Position numbers and translations under genes: made by a program. A DNA stretch of 64,000 nt from Salinicola aestuarinus. GTDB lineage: Bacteria; Pseudomonadota; Gammaproteobacteria; Pseudomonadales; Halomonadaceae. The notes under the pieces are model-generated. The model was not told the origin of the DNA. It did no database searches and saw only the letters and a list, made by a program, of their open reading frames with translations. Position 1 is the first letter of the stretch. The number at the start of each line of letters is the position of its first letter. The DNA is taken from NCBI RefSeq assembly GCF_003206645.1, contig NZ_PZJP01000002.1:205-64204 (forward strand), given 5' to 3'. Positions 49,940-59,791 of this stretch are shown one piece after another.

Positions 49940-51352
49940 ATGAGCGATCGTCGCCAAAGCGGTGCGCCGCAGCCCCTGCCCGGTGAGTCGGTCGAATCCC
50001 GTCGGCGTCTGGTGGTGGGGCTCGGTCTCTCCGGGCGTGCCATCGCCCGCTACCTTCACCAGCGAGGCGCGCCGTTCTCGCTGGCGGATACCCGCGACGC
50101 CCCGCCGGGCCTCGACGCGTTTCGCGCAGCGTATCCGCAGGTCGACGTTCACCTCGGCGGGCTGGAGGGGCTCGATCTTGATGCCTTTGACGAGATCGTC
50201 GTCAGCCCCGGCGTCGACACGGCGCAGGCAGGATTCGACCGCGTGCGATCGCGGTTGATGGGCGAGATCGAACTCTTCGTGCGCGAATGCCGGGTGCCGA
50301 TCGTGGCGATCACCGGTTCCAATGCCAAGTCGACCGTGACCACGCTGGTCGGCGAGATGCTCGACGAGGCAGGCATTCGCGTTGCTGTCGGCGGCAATCT
50401 AGGCGAACCGGCGCTGGATCTGCTGCTCGATCGACCCGATGCCGAGTGCTTCGTGCTCGAACTCTCCAGCTTTCAGCTCGAGAGCCTCCGGCGTCTCGGC
50501 GCGTTCTGCGCCGCTTTTCTCAATCTGTCTCCAGATCATCTCGATCGCCACGGCGATATCGATGGCTATCGTGCGGCCAAGGCGCGGATCTTTGGCGGGG
50601 CTCGCCATGCCGTGGTCAATGCCGACGATGCGGCAACCTGGCCCGAGACGCGCGGCGTCGGGACTCACGTGTCTGATGTCGTGACCTTTAGCGTCGGTGT
50701 GCCGGCTCCCGGGCAATGGGGTGTCGTACCGGCCACGTCGGGAGTACCGGCCTGGCTCGCCCGCGGCGACGCGCGTCTGATGCCGGTCGACGAACTCGCG
50801 CTGGTCGGCCGACACCATTTTGCCAACGCGCTGGCGGCGGCCGCGATCGCGGAGACCCTCGACGTTCCCTGGGCCGCCATGCGTCGGGTTCTGGCTCGCT
50901 TTCGCGGCTTGGCCCATCGCGGTGAGCTGATCGTCGAGCGTGCCGGCGTGCGCTGGATCAATGACTCCAAAGGAACCAACGTGGGCGCCACGCTCGCGGC
51001 CATCGACGGCGTCGGCGGCTCGCTCACCGGGCGCTTGATCTGGCTCGGCGGTGGCGTCGGCAAGGGGGCGGATTTCGCACCGCTTGCCGAGCCGCTCGGC
51101 CGTTACGCGCGGGAGGCGATTCTCTTCGGAGAGGATGCCGCGCGCCTGGCGTCTGCCGTCGGTGAGCGAGTCGCGACGCGCCGAGTCGCCACGCTGCAGG
51201 AGGCCATGCGAAGGGCCGCCTCGATCGCCGAGCCTGGCGACTGCGTGCTGCTGTCGCCGGCCTGTGCGAGCCTCGACCAATTTCCCAATTACATGGCGCG
51301 AGGCGATGCGTTTCGCGACGTGCTCGAGCGGGGGGAGGAGAGCGCATGCTGA
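49940..51352 (+). CDS. murD: UDP-MurNAc-L-Ala:D-Glu ligase MurD
   Basis: MurD adds D-glutamate to UDP-MurNAc-L-Ala. The 470-residue product has the Rossmann motif VVGLGLSGRAIARYL, the P-loop ITGSNAKSTVTTLVGEM and the C-terminal NDSKGTNVGATLAAI and LSPACASLDQF. The P-loop has Ala where E. coli has Gly before the lysine; I recall the same in Pseudomonas MurD, so I do not treat it as a defect. It ends inside the first codons of ftsW (seven-base overlap). Confidence 0.97.
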   Translation: MSDRRQSGAPQPLPGESVESRRRLVVGLGLSGRAIARYLHQRGAPFSLADTRDAPPGLDAFRAAYPQVDVHLGGLEGLDLDAFDEIVVSPGVDTAQAGFDRVRSRLMGEIELFVRECRVPIVAITGSNAKSTVTTLVGEMLDEAGIRVAVGGNLGEPALDLLLDRPDAECFVLELSSFQLESLRRLGAFCAAFLNLSPDHLDRHGDIDGYRAAKARIFGGARHAVVNADDAATWPETRGVGTHVSDVVTFSVGVPAPGQWGVVPATSGVPAWLARGDARLMPVDELALVGRHHFANALAAAAIAETLDVPWAAMRRVLARFRGLAHRGELIVERAGVRWINDSKGTNVGATLAAIDGVGGSLTGRLIWLGGGVGKGADFAPLAEPLGRYAREAILFGEDAARLASAVGERVATRRVATLQEAMRRAASIAEPGDCVLLSPACASLDQFPNYMARGDAFRDVLERGEESAC

Positions 51353-52536
51353 GCCGTCTGAAAGGGCTGGAGGAGCGCTTCACCACACGGCGCCAGACCT
51401 TCGACGGCTGGCTGCTGCTGTCGTCGCTGTCGCTGATGCTGATCGGCTGGGTCATGGTCACCTCCGCTTCGTCGGAAATCGCCACCAGCCTCACCGGCAA
51501 TCCGTGGTACTTCAGCATTCGTCACGGCATCTTCGTGCTCGGCGCGATGGCCGTGGGACTGGTGGCCGTTCGCTTGCCGCTGGCGTGGTGGCGTGAGCGA
51601 GGGCCACTCCTGCTGATTGTCGCCCTGTTGCTGCTACTCGCGGTGCTCTTCGTCGGTCGTGAGATCAATGGCAGTCGGCGCTGGATTCCGCTGGGACTGA
51701 TCAACGTGCAGGCCTCGGAAGTCGCGAAACTCTGCATGATCGTTTATGTCGCCGGCTATCTGCAGCGATACCTGCCCGAGGTGCGTCGAACCTGGGGCGC
51801 CTTCCTGCGACCGCTCGCGGTCATGGCGCTGGTCGGCTTCCTGCTGATTCTCGAGCCGGACTACGGTGCGGTCGTGGTACTCACGGGCTGCGTGATGGGG
51901 ATGCTGCTGCTGTCCGGTGCGCCACTCTGGCGCTTTCTGCTGATCATGGCGGTGGTGGGCAGCGGTGCGGTGATGCTGGCTGTTGCCGAGCCGTATCGCC
52001 TGCAGCGTATCACCAGCTTTGCCAATCCCTGGGCGGACCAGTACAACAGCGGCTACCAGTTGACCCAGGCGCTCATCGCCTTCGGTCGTGGCCACTGGAC
52101 GGGTCTCGGCCTCGGCAACAGCGTGCAGAAGCTGTTCTATCTGCCGGAAGCGCATACCGACTTCGTGTTCGCGGTGCTGGCAGAAGAACTCGGGTTGCTC
52201 GGCGCCGTTGGCGTCATTCTGCTCTTCGCACTCCTGGTCTTCCGGGCGTTTCGCATCGGCCGCAAGGCGGAGCTCGCGGGCATGCCCTTTGCCGCCTATC
52301 TCTGCTACGGAATTGCACTGGTGATCGGCGCGCAGGCATTCATCAATATCTCGGTGAGTTCGGGAATGTTGCCGACGAAAGGTCTGACCCTGCCGCTACT
52401 GAGCTACGGCGGCTCGAGCCTCATCGTGAGCGGCATCATGGTTGCGCTGCTGTTTCGGACCGACGCCGAAGTTCGTCGTCGGCGACCTCTCCCCGCGCCC
52501 AAGGCGCCCAAATCGACCGAGGAGGCCGCGACATGA
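51346..52536 (+). CDS. ftsW: septal peptidoglycan glycosyltransferase FtsW
   Basis: FtsW is the SEDS-family glycosyltransferase that polymerises septal glycan with FtsI. The 396-residue product has ten predicted membrane helices, the SEDS motifs EPDYGAVVVL and LPEAHTDFVFAVLAEELGLLG (with the catalytic Asp), and LPLLSYGGSSL near the C-terminus. It overlaps murD by seven and murG by four bases. Confidence 0.97.
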   Translation: MLSRLKGLEERFTTRRQTFDGWLLLSSLSLMLIGWVMVTSASSEIATSLTGNPWYFSIRHGIFVLGAMAVGLVAVRLPLAWWRERGPLLLIVALLLLLAVLFVGREINGSRRWIPLGLINVQASEVAKLCMIVYVAGYLQRYLPEVRRTWGAFLRPLAVMALVGFLLILEPDYGAVVVLTGCVMGMLLLSGAPLWRFLLIMAVVGSGAVMLAVAEPYRLQRITSFANPWADQYNSGYQLTQALIAFGRGHWTGLGLGNSVQKLFYLPEAHTDFVFAVLAEELGLLGAVGVILLFALLVFRAFRIGRKAELAGMPFAAYLCYGIALVIGAQAFINISVSSGMLPTKGLTLPLLSYGGSSLIVSGIMVALLFRTDAEVRRRRPLPAPKAPKSTEEAAT

Positions 52537-53618
52537 GTGCGCCACAACGTGTTCTGATCATGGCAGGGGGGACCGGCGGGCACGTGGTGCCCGCGCTCTC
52601 TCTGGCCCGCGCGCTGATGGCTCGTGGGGTCAGTGTCGAGTGGCTGGGAAGCCCCCGAGGCATCGAGAATCGGCTGGTGCCGGCCGCAGGAATCGCGCTC
52701 AATCGGATCGACGTTGCCGGCCTTCGCGGCAATGGCCTTGCCGGCTGGCTGGCCGTGCCGTGGCGGCTGAGTCGCGCGGTGTGGCAGGCGAGGCGCATCA
52801 TTCGGCGATTCGATCCCCAGCTCGTCGTGGGGCTCGGCGGGTTCGCCAGCGGTCCTGGCGGACTGGCGGCGAAGCTCGACAACCGGCCGCTGGTGGTGCA
52901 CGAGCAGAACGCCATCGCCGGACTGACCAATCGAACACTCTCTCGCCTGGCCACCCGCGTGTATGCGGCGTTTCCGGAAGCGTTTCCGGGACGTAACGCG
53001 GTCGTGGTGGGTAACCCGGTGCGTCAGGAGATCATCGCCCTCGGTGAGCATCCGCGGGCGGCGGCATCGCTGCGCGGCCGCCGGCTTCGCCTTCTGGTGC
53101 TCGGGGGCTCGCTCGGGGCGCAGTCGTTGAATGACAAGTTGCCGGCGTCGCTGGCCGGGCTGCCTGAAGCGCGGCGGCCCGAGGTTCGCCATCAGGCCGG
53201 TCGCGACAAGGAGGCACCGACCCGCGACAACTACCGCGACGCGGGGGTCAAGGCTGAGGTCAGTGACTTCATCGACGACATGGCCGCGGCCTACGACTGG
53301 GCGGACCTGATCGTCTGTCGGGCCGGGGCGCTGACCATCGCCGAGCTTACCGCGGCGGCCAAGCCGTCGCTGTTGGTGCCGTTCCCGCACGCCGTCGACG
53401 ATCATCAGACCCATAATGCGCGCTTTCTCGTCGAGGCGGGCGGCGCGGAACTGATTCAACAAAAGGCACTTGGCGTCGAGCGTCTGACAGCAGCGCTAGA
53501 GGCGCTGCTTGACCCCGATGTGCTGGCGCGTATGGCGTTAGCGTCGCGTCGGGTGGCACACCTGGACGCCGTCGATCGGATGGTCGACGGCTGCATGGAG
53601 ATCGGCTGTGAGCGATAG
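52533..53618 (+). CDS. murG: lipid II synthase MurG
   Basis: MurG transfers GlcNAc to lipid I to give lipid II at the inner face of the membrane. The 361-residue product has the GT-B motifs [43 protein letters not shown] and [35 protein letters not shown]. The start overlaps the ftsW stop and murC begins 11 bases before the murG stop. Confidence 0.97.
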   Translation: MSAPQRVLIMAGGTGGHVVPALSLARALMARGVSVEWLGSPRGIENRLVPAAGIALNRIDVAGLRGNGLAGWLAVPWRLSRAVWQARRIIRRFDPQLVVGLGGFASGPGGLAAKLDNRPLVVHEQNAIAGLTNRTLSRLATRVYAAFPEAFPGRNAVVVGNPVRQEIIALGEHPRAAASLRGRRLRLLVLGGSLGAQSLNDKLPASLAGLPEARRPEVRHQAGRDKEAPTRDNYRDAGVKAEVSDFIDDMAAAYDWADLIVCRAGALTIAELTAAAKPSLLVPFPHAVDDHQTHNARFLVEAGGAELIQQKALGVERLTAALEALLDPDVLARMALASRRVAHLDAVDRMVDGCMEIGCER

Positions 53619-55062
53619 CATTCAGACCCGTCCGGCGCGATCGCATCTCGGGATGCGACGCATCGGGGGCATTCATTTCGTGGGGATTGGTGGCGTTGGC
53701 ATGTGCGGCATCGCCGAGGTGCTCGCCAACGAGGGCTACACGGTCAGCGGGAGTGACCTGCGGGAGTCGCCGGTCACGCAACACCTGCGCGAGTGCGGGA
53801 TTCGAGTGGCGATTGGTCACGCCGAGGTCAACGCGGCTGGCGCCGACGTGGTGGTGGTTTCCACTGCGGTCGATACCACCAATCCCGAAATTCAGTGGGC
53901 GCGAACCCACCGCGTGCCGGTGGTGCGCCGTGCGGAGATGCTGGCCGAGTTGATGCGGTTTCGTCACGGCATCGCGGTGGCCGGGACTCATGGCAAGACC
54001 ACGACCACCAGTTTACTGTCGACACTGCTGGCCGAAGCGGGCCTGGATCCGACCTTCGTCATCGGGGGCAAGCTGACGAGCGCCGGGACCAATGCACGTC
54101 TCGGCGCGGGTGACTATCTCGTTGCCGAAGCGGACGAGTCGGACGCCTCGTTTCTTCATCTACAGCCGATGACGTCGATCGTCACCAACATCGACGCCGA
54201 TCATATGGCGACCTACGACGGTGATTTCACTCGCCTGAAAACGACGTTCATCGAGTTTTTGCACAACCTGCCTTTCTACGGGCGCGCCGTGCTCTGCCTT
54301 GATGACGACAACGTGCGTGAATTGCTGCCGAGAGTGCAACGTCACTTCGTCACCTACGGGTTCAGCGAGGATGCGGACTATCGCGTTCGTGACTTTACCC
54401 AGCAGGGCGGCGTGGTTCGATTCGTGGCCGAACGTCCCGACACCGCGGCACCGCTCTCGATAGAGCTTGCGATGCCGGGCGAGCACAACGCGCTCAACGC
54501 GCTGGCCGCGATTGCCGTGGCGACAGATGCCGGCGTCAGCGACGCCGATATCGTCAAAGGGCTGGCATCCTTCGGGGGCGTGGGCCGGCGCTTTCAGGTC
54601 CATGGCGATTATCCGCTGCCGGGCGGCGGGGAAGTGATGCTGGTCGACGACTATGGTCACCACCCCCGGGAAGTGGAGATGGTGATTCGCGCCATTCGCG
54701 GCGGTTGGCCGGAGCGGCGTCTGGTGATGGTTTACCAGCCGCATCGGTACAGCCGGACGCGGGATCTCTACGAGGATTTCGTGCGCGTGCTGTCGGGCGT
54801 GGATACGCTGCTGCTGCTGGATGTCTACGGCGCGGGGGAGACGCCGATCGTGGGTGCCGAGGGCAAGACGCTGGCTGGCTCGATTCGACAGCGGGGGCAG
54901 GTCGATCCCATCTTCGTCGAGGAGAAAGCCGCTCTGCCGTCGTTACTGCAACGCGTATTGCGTCCGGGCGACATCGTGATTACCCAGGGGGCGGGCGATG
55001 TCGGCGGTATCGCCCAGCGACTGGCGGCGAGCCACTTGCATCTGGACGAGGTCGAGCTGTGA
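53608..55062 (+). CDS. murC: UDP-N-acetylmuramate:L-alanine ligase MurC
   Basis: MurC adds L-alanine to UDP-MurNAc, starting the stem peptide. The 484-residue product has the Rossmann motif [17 protein letters not shown], the P-loop [14 protein letters not shown], and the C-terminal [16 protein letters not shown] and [13 protein letters not shown]. The start is GTG at 53608 inside murG. In Pseudomonas ddlB follows; here ftsQ begins 34 bases later. Confidence 0.97.
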   Translation: MSDSIQTRPARSHLGMRRIGGIHFVGIGGVGMCGIAEVLANEGYTVSGSDLRESPVTQHLRECGIRVAIGHAEVNAAGADVVVVSTAVDTTNPEIQWARTHRVPVVRRAEMLAELMRFRHGIAVAGTHGKTTTTSLLSTLLAEAGLDPTFVIGGKLTSAGTNARLGAGDYLVAEADESDASFLHLQPMTSIVTNIDADHMATYDGDFTRLKTTFIEFLHNLPFYGRAVLCLDDDNVRELLPRVQRHFVTYGFSEDADYRVRDFTQQGGVVRFVAERPDTAAPLSIELAMPGEHNALNALAAIAVATDAGVSDADIVKGLASFGGVGRRFQVHGDYPLPGGGEVMLVDDYGHHPREVEMVIRAIRGGWPERRLVMVYQPHRYSRTRDLYEDFVRVLSGVDTLLLLDVYGAGETPIVGAEGKTLAGSIRQRGQVDPIFVEEKAALPSLLQRVLRPGDIVITQGAGDVGGIAQRLAASHLHLDEVEL

Positions 55063-55096
55063 GCGTTGCAGGCGGTCCGGGTCAGGTGCTGATTTC

Positions 55097-55819
55097 ATGA
55101 ATTCCGGTGCGCGCGCCACGCTGATGGGCGTTCTGCTGATCGTCGTGCTCGTGGGTGCGGGGGGCAAGGCGCTGTGGCTGTGGCTGGATAGGCCCATCGC
55201 CCGCGTGTCTGTCAGCGGCGATCTCGACCATGTCACGGCGAGCTATCTGCAGCAGCAGCTCGCGCCCTTGGTGCGTGGGCGTACCTGGCTATCGCTGGAT
55301 CTGGCCTCGCTGCGCGAACAGGCCCGCGACATCGAGTGGCTGCGGGAAGTGACGGTGTCACGCAAGTGGCCCAACGCGCTTCAATTCGAGCTCTTCGAGC
55401 AGGACCCGGTCGCGCGCTGGAACGACGATGAACTGCTCAATAGCCGTGGGCAGCCGTTCCAGCCGGGGCCGATCGATGAGTACGGATCGCGCCTGCCCGA
55501 TCTGGGCGGGCCGCGTGACAGCGGTCGTGAAGTCCTCTCTTACTACGACTCCCTGCGACAGACACTTTCCGGTCTCGGTTTAAACATCACGCAGCTCAGA
55601 TTGGAGCCTCGCGGCGCCTGGCGTTTTCAGGTCAATGACGGCGTCTGGGTCATTCTGGGAAGGAACCATCTCGACGCGCGACTGTCTCGTTTCATTGCAG
55701 CATGGCAACGTCAGCTGGGCGAGCAGGCGTCACGAATGCGCTACATCGATTTGCGTTATCCAAACGGCGTCGCCGTTGCATGGCACGGCGAGACATTGAC
55801 CGAGGACCAGCTCAACTAG
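55097..55819 (+). CDS. ftsQ: cell division protein FtsQ
   Basis: FtsQ is a bitopic divisome protein that recruits FtsL and FtsB. The 240-residue product has a membrane helix (about 8-27), a POTRA domain (ARVSVSGDLDHVTASYLQQQL...) and the FtsQ beta domain ending in IDLRYPNGVAVAWHGE. The ATG at 55097 fits the family. The frame is open 33 codons upstream within murC. It is followed by an unusual 345-base gap before ftsA. Confidence 0.95.
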   Translation: MNSGARATLMGVLLIVVLVGAGGKALWLWLDRPIARVSVSGDLDHVTASYLQQQLAPLVRGRTWLSLDLASLREQARDIEWLREVTVSRKWPNALQFELFEQDPVARWNDDELLNSRGQPFQPGPIDEYGSRLPDLGGPRDSGREVLSYYDSLRQTLSGLGLNITQLRLEPRGAWRFQVNDGVWVILGRNHLDARLSRFIAAWQRQLGEQASRMRYIDLRYPNGVAVAWHGETLTEDQLN

Positions 55820-56164
55820 CGCTGGTGCCTGCCAGAATCGCCGCGGGCGAGGGGGGAAGGGCGCCGTCGAGGGGCCTGGCGAGGGTCGGTTTCTCGGAAT
55901 CGTTACCGGAAAGCAGTGTCAATCTGGGCCGTCACCAGCACCCTGTATAGGTCAACTTTTTGCGTAGCCATTCGGCAACACATAGAAGTGGCTTTTCTCC
56001 TCAAGGAGTGCACATTTCACTTTTACCGAAAAAGAGCTTAACGTAGCCACTATTCCCAGCACGGGCTGGTGGAAAAGGTCGTCTTGTTCTTATAATAAGT
56101 GCGATTCTTTATTGGACCATTTTTATCGGATTTATCGGTAGAGTTTGAGGAGCGACCCCGACCT
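55820..56164 (+). promoter_or_regulatory. A+T-rich promoter region between ftsQ and ftsA
   Basis: This gap has no supported gene. By hand count 55981-56160 is about 44% G+C, far below the flanking genes. Promoter-like elements: a perfect TATAAT (56091-56096) with only a weak -35; TTGCGT-17-TAGAAG (55960-55988). The octamer CGTAGCCA occurs twice (55963-55970, 56042-56049), and a nine-base tandem repeat TTTATCGG(A/T) lies at 56122-56139. A stem CCAGC/GCTGG (56056-56069) precedes the TATAAT. I infer a dedicated, regulated ftsA-ftsZ promoter. Confidence 0.6.
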
Positions 56165-57436
56165 ATGGCAGGACAATCCAACGCTTCCAACATGGTGGTC
56201 GGGCTGGATATCGGAACATCCAAGGTGGTCGCCATTGTTGGGCAACCCACCGATGATGGTGGTCTCGAAATCGCCGGAATAGGTTCCCACCCCTCTCGCG
56301 GGATGAAGAAGGGGGTGGTCATCAACATCGAGTCGACCGTGCAGTCGATTCAGCGCGCGGTGGAAGAAGCCGAGCTCATGGCCGGCTGCGATATTCATTC
56401 GGTTTACGTGGGCATCGCCGGCAGCCACATCAGTTCGATGAACTCCGACGGCGTGGTCGCGATCAAAGAGCGAGAAGTGGCTCAGACCGATATCGACCGG
56501 GTCATCGACTCTGCCCGGGCTCGCGCGATCTCTGAAGGCCAGCGTGTGTTGCACGTTATCCCTCAGGAGTTCGCCATCGACACGCAGGAAGGCATCCGCG
56601 AGCCCCTGGGGATGTCTGGGGTGAGGCTCGAGGCGAGAGTGCATCTGGTGACGGCCGCACTCAATGCGGTGCAGAACATCGAGAAGTGTGTGCGGCGCTG
56701 CGGGCTCGAAGTCGACGACATCATTCTCGAGCAGCTGGCTTCCAGCCATGCCGTGCTGACCGAAGATGAACGTGAGCTCGGCGTCTGCATGGTGGATATC
56801 GGCGGCGGCACGACGGATATCGCTGTCTTTACCGAAGGCGCGATCCGGCATACGGCAGTCATTCCGATCGCGGGCGACCAAGTGACCAACGACATCGCCA
56901 TGGCGCTGCGAACGCCGACCCAGTACGCCGAGGAGATCAAGGTCAAGTACGCCTGCGCGCTGACCCAGCTCGCAAGCAGCGATGAAATGATCAAGGTCCC
57001 GAGCGTTGGCGAACGGCCTGCTCGCGACCTCTCGCGACAGGCGCTGGCGGAGGTGGTCGAGCCGCGTTACGAGGAGCTCTTCACGCTGGTTCGCGAAGAG
57101 CTTCGTCGTAGCGGCTACGAGGATCTGATCGCGGCGGGTATCGTCCTCACCGGCGGCACCTCACGCATGGAAGGGGTGGTGGAGCTGGCCGAGGAGATAT
57201 TTCACATGCCGGTACGCATCGCCTGTCCGTACAACGTCAAAGGTTTGGCGGACGTGGTACGCAACCCAATTTATTCGACTGGCGTAGGTTTGTTATTCTA
57301 CGGCATGCAAGACGCCAAGCACTCTCGCGCAGTATCAGCCCAGCCTCAACGGGAAGAGCATCTTCCCCGGCGCGGAACCAAGGACCCGGTGCCCGCGTTA
57401 GAGCGAATCAAAGGCTGGTTTAAAGGAAATTTCTGA
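56165..57436 (+). CDS. ftsA: cell division actin homologue FtsA
   Basis: FtsA tethers FtsZ to the membrane and recruits later division proteins. The 423-residue product has the actin-fold motifs [32 protein letters not shown] and AGIVLTGGTSRMEGVVELAE, and the C-terminal amphipathic membrane-targeting helix (ALERIKGWFKGNF). The ATG at 56165 gives the normal N-terminus; a longer frame from 56099 lies in the promoter region. ftsZ follows after 31 bases. Confidence 0.97.
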   Translation: MAGQSNASNMVVGLDIGTSKVVAIVGQPTDDGGLEIAGIGSHPSRGMKKGVVINIESTVQSIQRAVEEAELMAGCDIHSVYVGIAGSHISSMNSDGVVAIKEREVAQTDIDRVIDSARARAISEGQRVLHVIPQEFAIDTQEGIREPLGMSGVRLEARVHLVTAALNAVQNIEKCVRRCGLEVDDIILEQLASSHAVLTEDERELGVCMVDIGGGTTDIAVFTEGAIRHTAVIPIAGDQVTNDIAMALRTPTQYAEEIKVKYACALTQLASSDEMIKVPSVGERPARDLSRQALAEVVEPRYEELFTLVREELRRSGYEDLIAAGIVLTGGTSRMEGVVELAEEIFHMPVRIACPYNVKGLADVVRNPIYSTGVGLLFYGMQDAKHSRAVSAQPQREEHLPRRGTKDPVPALERIKGWFKGNF

Positions 57437-57467
57437 CAGGCCGCCAAGCGGTCTTGGAGACGGGGCA

Positions 57468-58637
57468 ATGTTCGAACTAGTAGATAACGCACCCTCAAGC
57501 AGTGCGGTCATCAAAGTCATCGGTGTTGGCGGTGGCGGCGGCAACGCCGTCAACCATATGGTCGAGAGTAACATCGAAGGCGTCGAGTTCATCTGCGCCA
57601 ACACCGATGCGCAAGCGCTCAAGCGCGTGGCGGCCAAAACCGTTCTCCAGCTCGGCGGTGAAATCACCAAGGGCCTGGGAGCCGGTGCCAATCCGGAGGT
57701 CGGGCGTCAGGCGGCGATGGAAGATCGCGAGCGCATCGCCGAGATGCTGCACGGCGCCGATATGGTCTTCATCACTGCCGGCATGGGCGGTGGTACCGGC
57801 ACCGGCGGCGCGCCCGTCGTCGCGCAAGTCGCCAAGGAACTCGGTATTCTCACCGTCGCTGTCGTGACGCGCCCGTTCCCGTTCGAAGGCCCCAAGCGGA
57901 TGCGCGCGGCCGAGGAGGGCATGAAAGCGCTCTCTGAATATGTCGACTCGCTGATCACGATTCCCAACGAAAAGCTGCTCTCGGTGCTGGGCAAGAATGC
58001 CAGCCTGCTGACGGCTTTCAGCGCGGCCAACGATGTGCTGCTCGGTGCCGTTCAGGGGATTGCTGAGCTCATCACCAGCCCCGGCATCATCAACGTCGAC
58101 TTTGCCGACGTCCGCACCGTCATGTCGGAGATGGGCATGGCGATGATGGGTACCGGTTCAGCAACGGGCGAAAACCGCGCTCGCGAAGCGGCGGAGAAGG
58201 CCATTCGCAGCCCGCTGCTCGAAGACATCGATCTGCATGGTGCCCGGGGTATTCTCGTCAATATCACCGCTGGCCCGGATCTTTCCATCGGTGAGTTTAA
58301 CGATGTGGGTGCCACGGTTCAGGAATTCGCTTCTCAGGACGCCACCATCGTCGTGGGGACCTCCATCGACATGGAGATGTCCGACGAGCTGCGCGTCACC
58401 GTGGTCGCTGCCGGCCTGGATGCCCAGAAAGAGAAGGCAATCCCGCGTGAAACTGCCGCCTCTCGCCCGGAGACGACAGACTATCGCAAGCTGCAGCAGC
58501 CAGCGGTGATGCGCCAGCAGGCAGCGCGGGCCGAACAGCAGGAGTCGGCCAAGAAGCCGCAGGCGGAGAAGCGCAAGAACGCCGATATGGATGACTATCT
58601 CGACATCCCGGCCTTTCTGCGTCGACAGGCGGATTGA
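57468..58637 (+). CDS. ftsZ: cell division GTPase FtsZ
   Basis: FtsZ is the tubulin homologue that forms the Z ring. The 389-residue product has the nucleotide-binding motifs [12 protein letters not shown], the tubulin signature [15 protein letters not shown] and the T7-loop [11 protein letters not shown]. After a charged linker rich in Gln/Lys/Ala it ends with the conserved tail peptide [12 protein letters not shown], which binds FtsA, ZipA and others. Confidence 0.99.
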   Translation: MFELVDNAPSSSAVIKVIGVGGGGGNAVNHMVESNIEGVEFICANTDAQALKRVAAKTVLQLGGEITKGLGAGANPEVGRQAAMEDRERIAEMLHGADMVFITAGMGGGTGTGGAPVVAQVAKELGILTVAVVTRPFPFEGPKRMRAAEEGMKALSEYVDSLITIPNEKLLSVLGKNASLLTAFSAANDVLLGAVQGIAELITSPGIINVDFADVRTVMSEMGMAMMGTGSATGENRAREAAEKAIRSPLLEDIDLHGARGILVNITAGPDLSIGEFNDVGATVQEFASQDATIVVGTSIDMEMSDELRVTVVAAGLDAQKEKAIPRETAASRPETTDYRKLQQPAVMRQQAARAEQQESAKKPQAEKRKNADMDDYLDIPAFLRRQAD

Positions 58638-58644
58638 TACGATT

Positions 58645-58672
58645 TGTCACCCCAGTGACATCACTCTGTCAC
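58645..58672 (+). promoter_or_regulatory. operator-like palindrome upstream of lpxC
   Basis: TGTCAC (58645-58650), four bases and GTGACA (58655-58660) form a perfect 16-base palindrome. A third TGTCAC half site follows at 58667-58672. It ends 10 bases before the lpxC -35. It could be a regulator site or, in RNA, two mutually exclusive hairpins after ftsZ. Confidence 0.45.
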
Positions 58673-58682
58673 GTCGAACAGT

Positions 58683-58711
58683 TTGTTGAAGTAGGTGTTC
58701 GATGTTATAGT
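58683..58711 (+). promoter_or_regulatory. lpxC promoter
   Basis: TTGTTG (58683-58688), 17-base spacer, TATAGT (58706-58711), with TG one base before the -10 (extended -10). About 42 bases upstream of the lpxC start. This is one of the strongest promoter matches in the window. Confidence 0.75.
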
Positions 58712-58752
58712 GAACACCGTTTCCAAACCATTTGACTGCCAGGTCGATGCTC

Positions 58753-59664
58753 ATGATCAAACAACGAACGTTGCAGAACACCATCCGCGCCACCGGCGTC
58801 GGTCTCCACTCCGGAGAAAAAGTGTATCTGACGCTGCGTCCTGCAGCGCCCAACACGGGCATCGTCTTCGTGCGCACCGATCTGGATCCGGTCGTTCATA
58901 TTCCGGCCCATGCAGAGCGTGTGACCGACACGAATCTCTGCACGGCGCTGTCCCAGGATGGCGTCAAGGTGGCGACCGTTGAGCACCTCATGTCGGCATT
59001 CGCCGGACTGGGCATCGATAACGCCTATGTCGAGCTGAGCGCACCCGAAGTGCCGATCATGGACGGCAGCGCGGGCCCCTTCGTTTTCTTGATTCAGTCC
59101 GCGGGCATCGCTGAACAGGCGGCTCCCAAGAAGTTCATCCGCATCAAGCAGCAGATCACCGTCAGCGATAACGGCAAGCAGGCGACCTTCTTGCCTCACA
59201 GCGGATTCAAGGTCAGCTTCGCTATCGACTTCGATCACCCGGTCTTCGAGCAACAGAAGCAGACGGCGACCGTCGATTTTTCCACGACGTCTTTCGTCAA
59301 GGAAGTGTCGCGTGCTCGCACCTTTGGCTTCATGCGTGACCTCGAGTTTCTGCGCTCTCAGAACCTGGCGCTGGGCGGCAGTCTCGACAACGCCATTGTG
59401 GTTGATGACTACCGCATCATGAACCAGGACGGACTTCGCTACGAAGACGAGTTCGTTAAGCACAAGATGCTGGATGCCATCGGTGACCTTTACCAGCTGG
59501 GCTACAGTCTCATCGGCGAATTCCAGGGTTATAAATCCGGGCATGGCTTGAACAATCAGCTCTGCCGCGAACTGCTGGCACACCCGGAAGCCTACGAAGT
59601 CGTGACATTCGAGGAGACGACCCAGTCAGCGCCTATCTCCTACGCGGCACCTGCAATGGCCTGA
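58753..59664 (+). CDS. lpxC: UDP-3-O-acyl-N-acetylglucosamine deacetylase LpxC
   Basis: LpxC is the zinc deacetylase at the committed step of lipid A synthesis. The 303-residue product starts [21 protein letters not shown]. It has zinc ligands His78 (VEHLMSA), His237 and Asp241 ([10 protein letters not shown]) and catalytic His264 (SGHGLNNQL), at the positions known from Pseudomonas LpxC. An ATG two codons earlier is possible. The gene has its own promoter and ends at a strong terminator. Confidence 0.98.
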   Translation: MIKQRTLQNTIRATGVGLHSGEKVYLTLRPAAPNTGIVFVRTDLDPVVHIPAHAERVTDTNLCTALSQDGVKVATVEHLMSAFAGLGIDNAYVELSAPEVPIMDGSAGPFVFLIQSAGIAEQAAPKKFIRIKQQITVSDNGKQATFLPHSGFKVSFAIDFDHPVFEQQKQTATVDFSTTSFVKEVSRARTFGFMRDLEFLRSQNLALGGSLDNAIVVDDYRIMNQDGLRYEDEFVKHKMLDAIGDLYQLGYSLIGEFQGYKSGHGLNNQLCRELLAHPEAYEVVTFEETTQSAPISYAAPAMA

Positions 59665-59702
59665 TCTTGATTCGCGGCCTATTGCCGCGTTCCTGATCGA
59701 AG

Positions 59703-59730
59703 ACGCCGACCCCCAGCGGGTCGGCGTTTT
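59703..59730 (+). terminator. lpxC terminator
   Basis: ACGCCGACCC and GGGTCGGCGT make a perfect 10-base-pair stem with a five-base loop, followed by TTTT. It lies 38 bases after the lpxC stop. Confidence 0.95.
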
Positions 59731-59791
59731 GCATTGGTTGTCGTGAGTCCGCCGGAATGGTGACCACGGGTCTGCAAGCGCCTAGGCGGGG

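Noticed and set aside
50320..50345. Ala in the MurD P-loop (SNAKST)
   Set aside because: Looks like a missing glycine, but I recall the same residue in Pseudomonas MurD and the rest of the site is intact.
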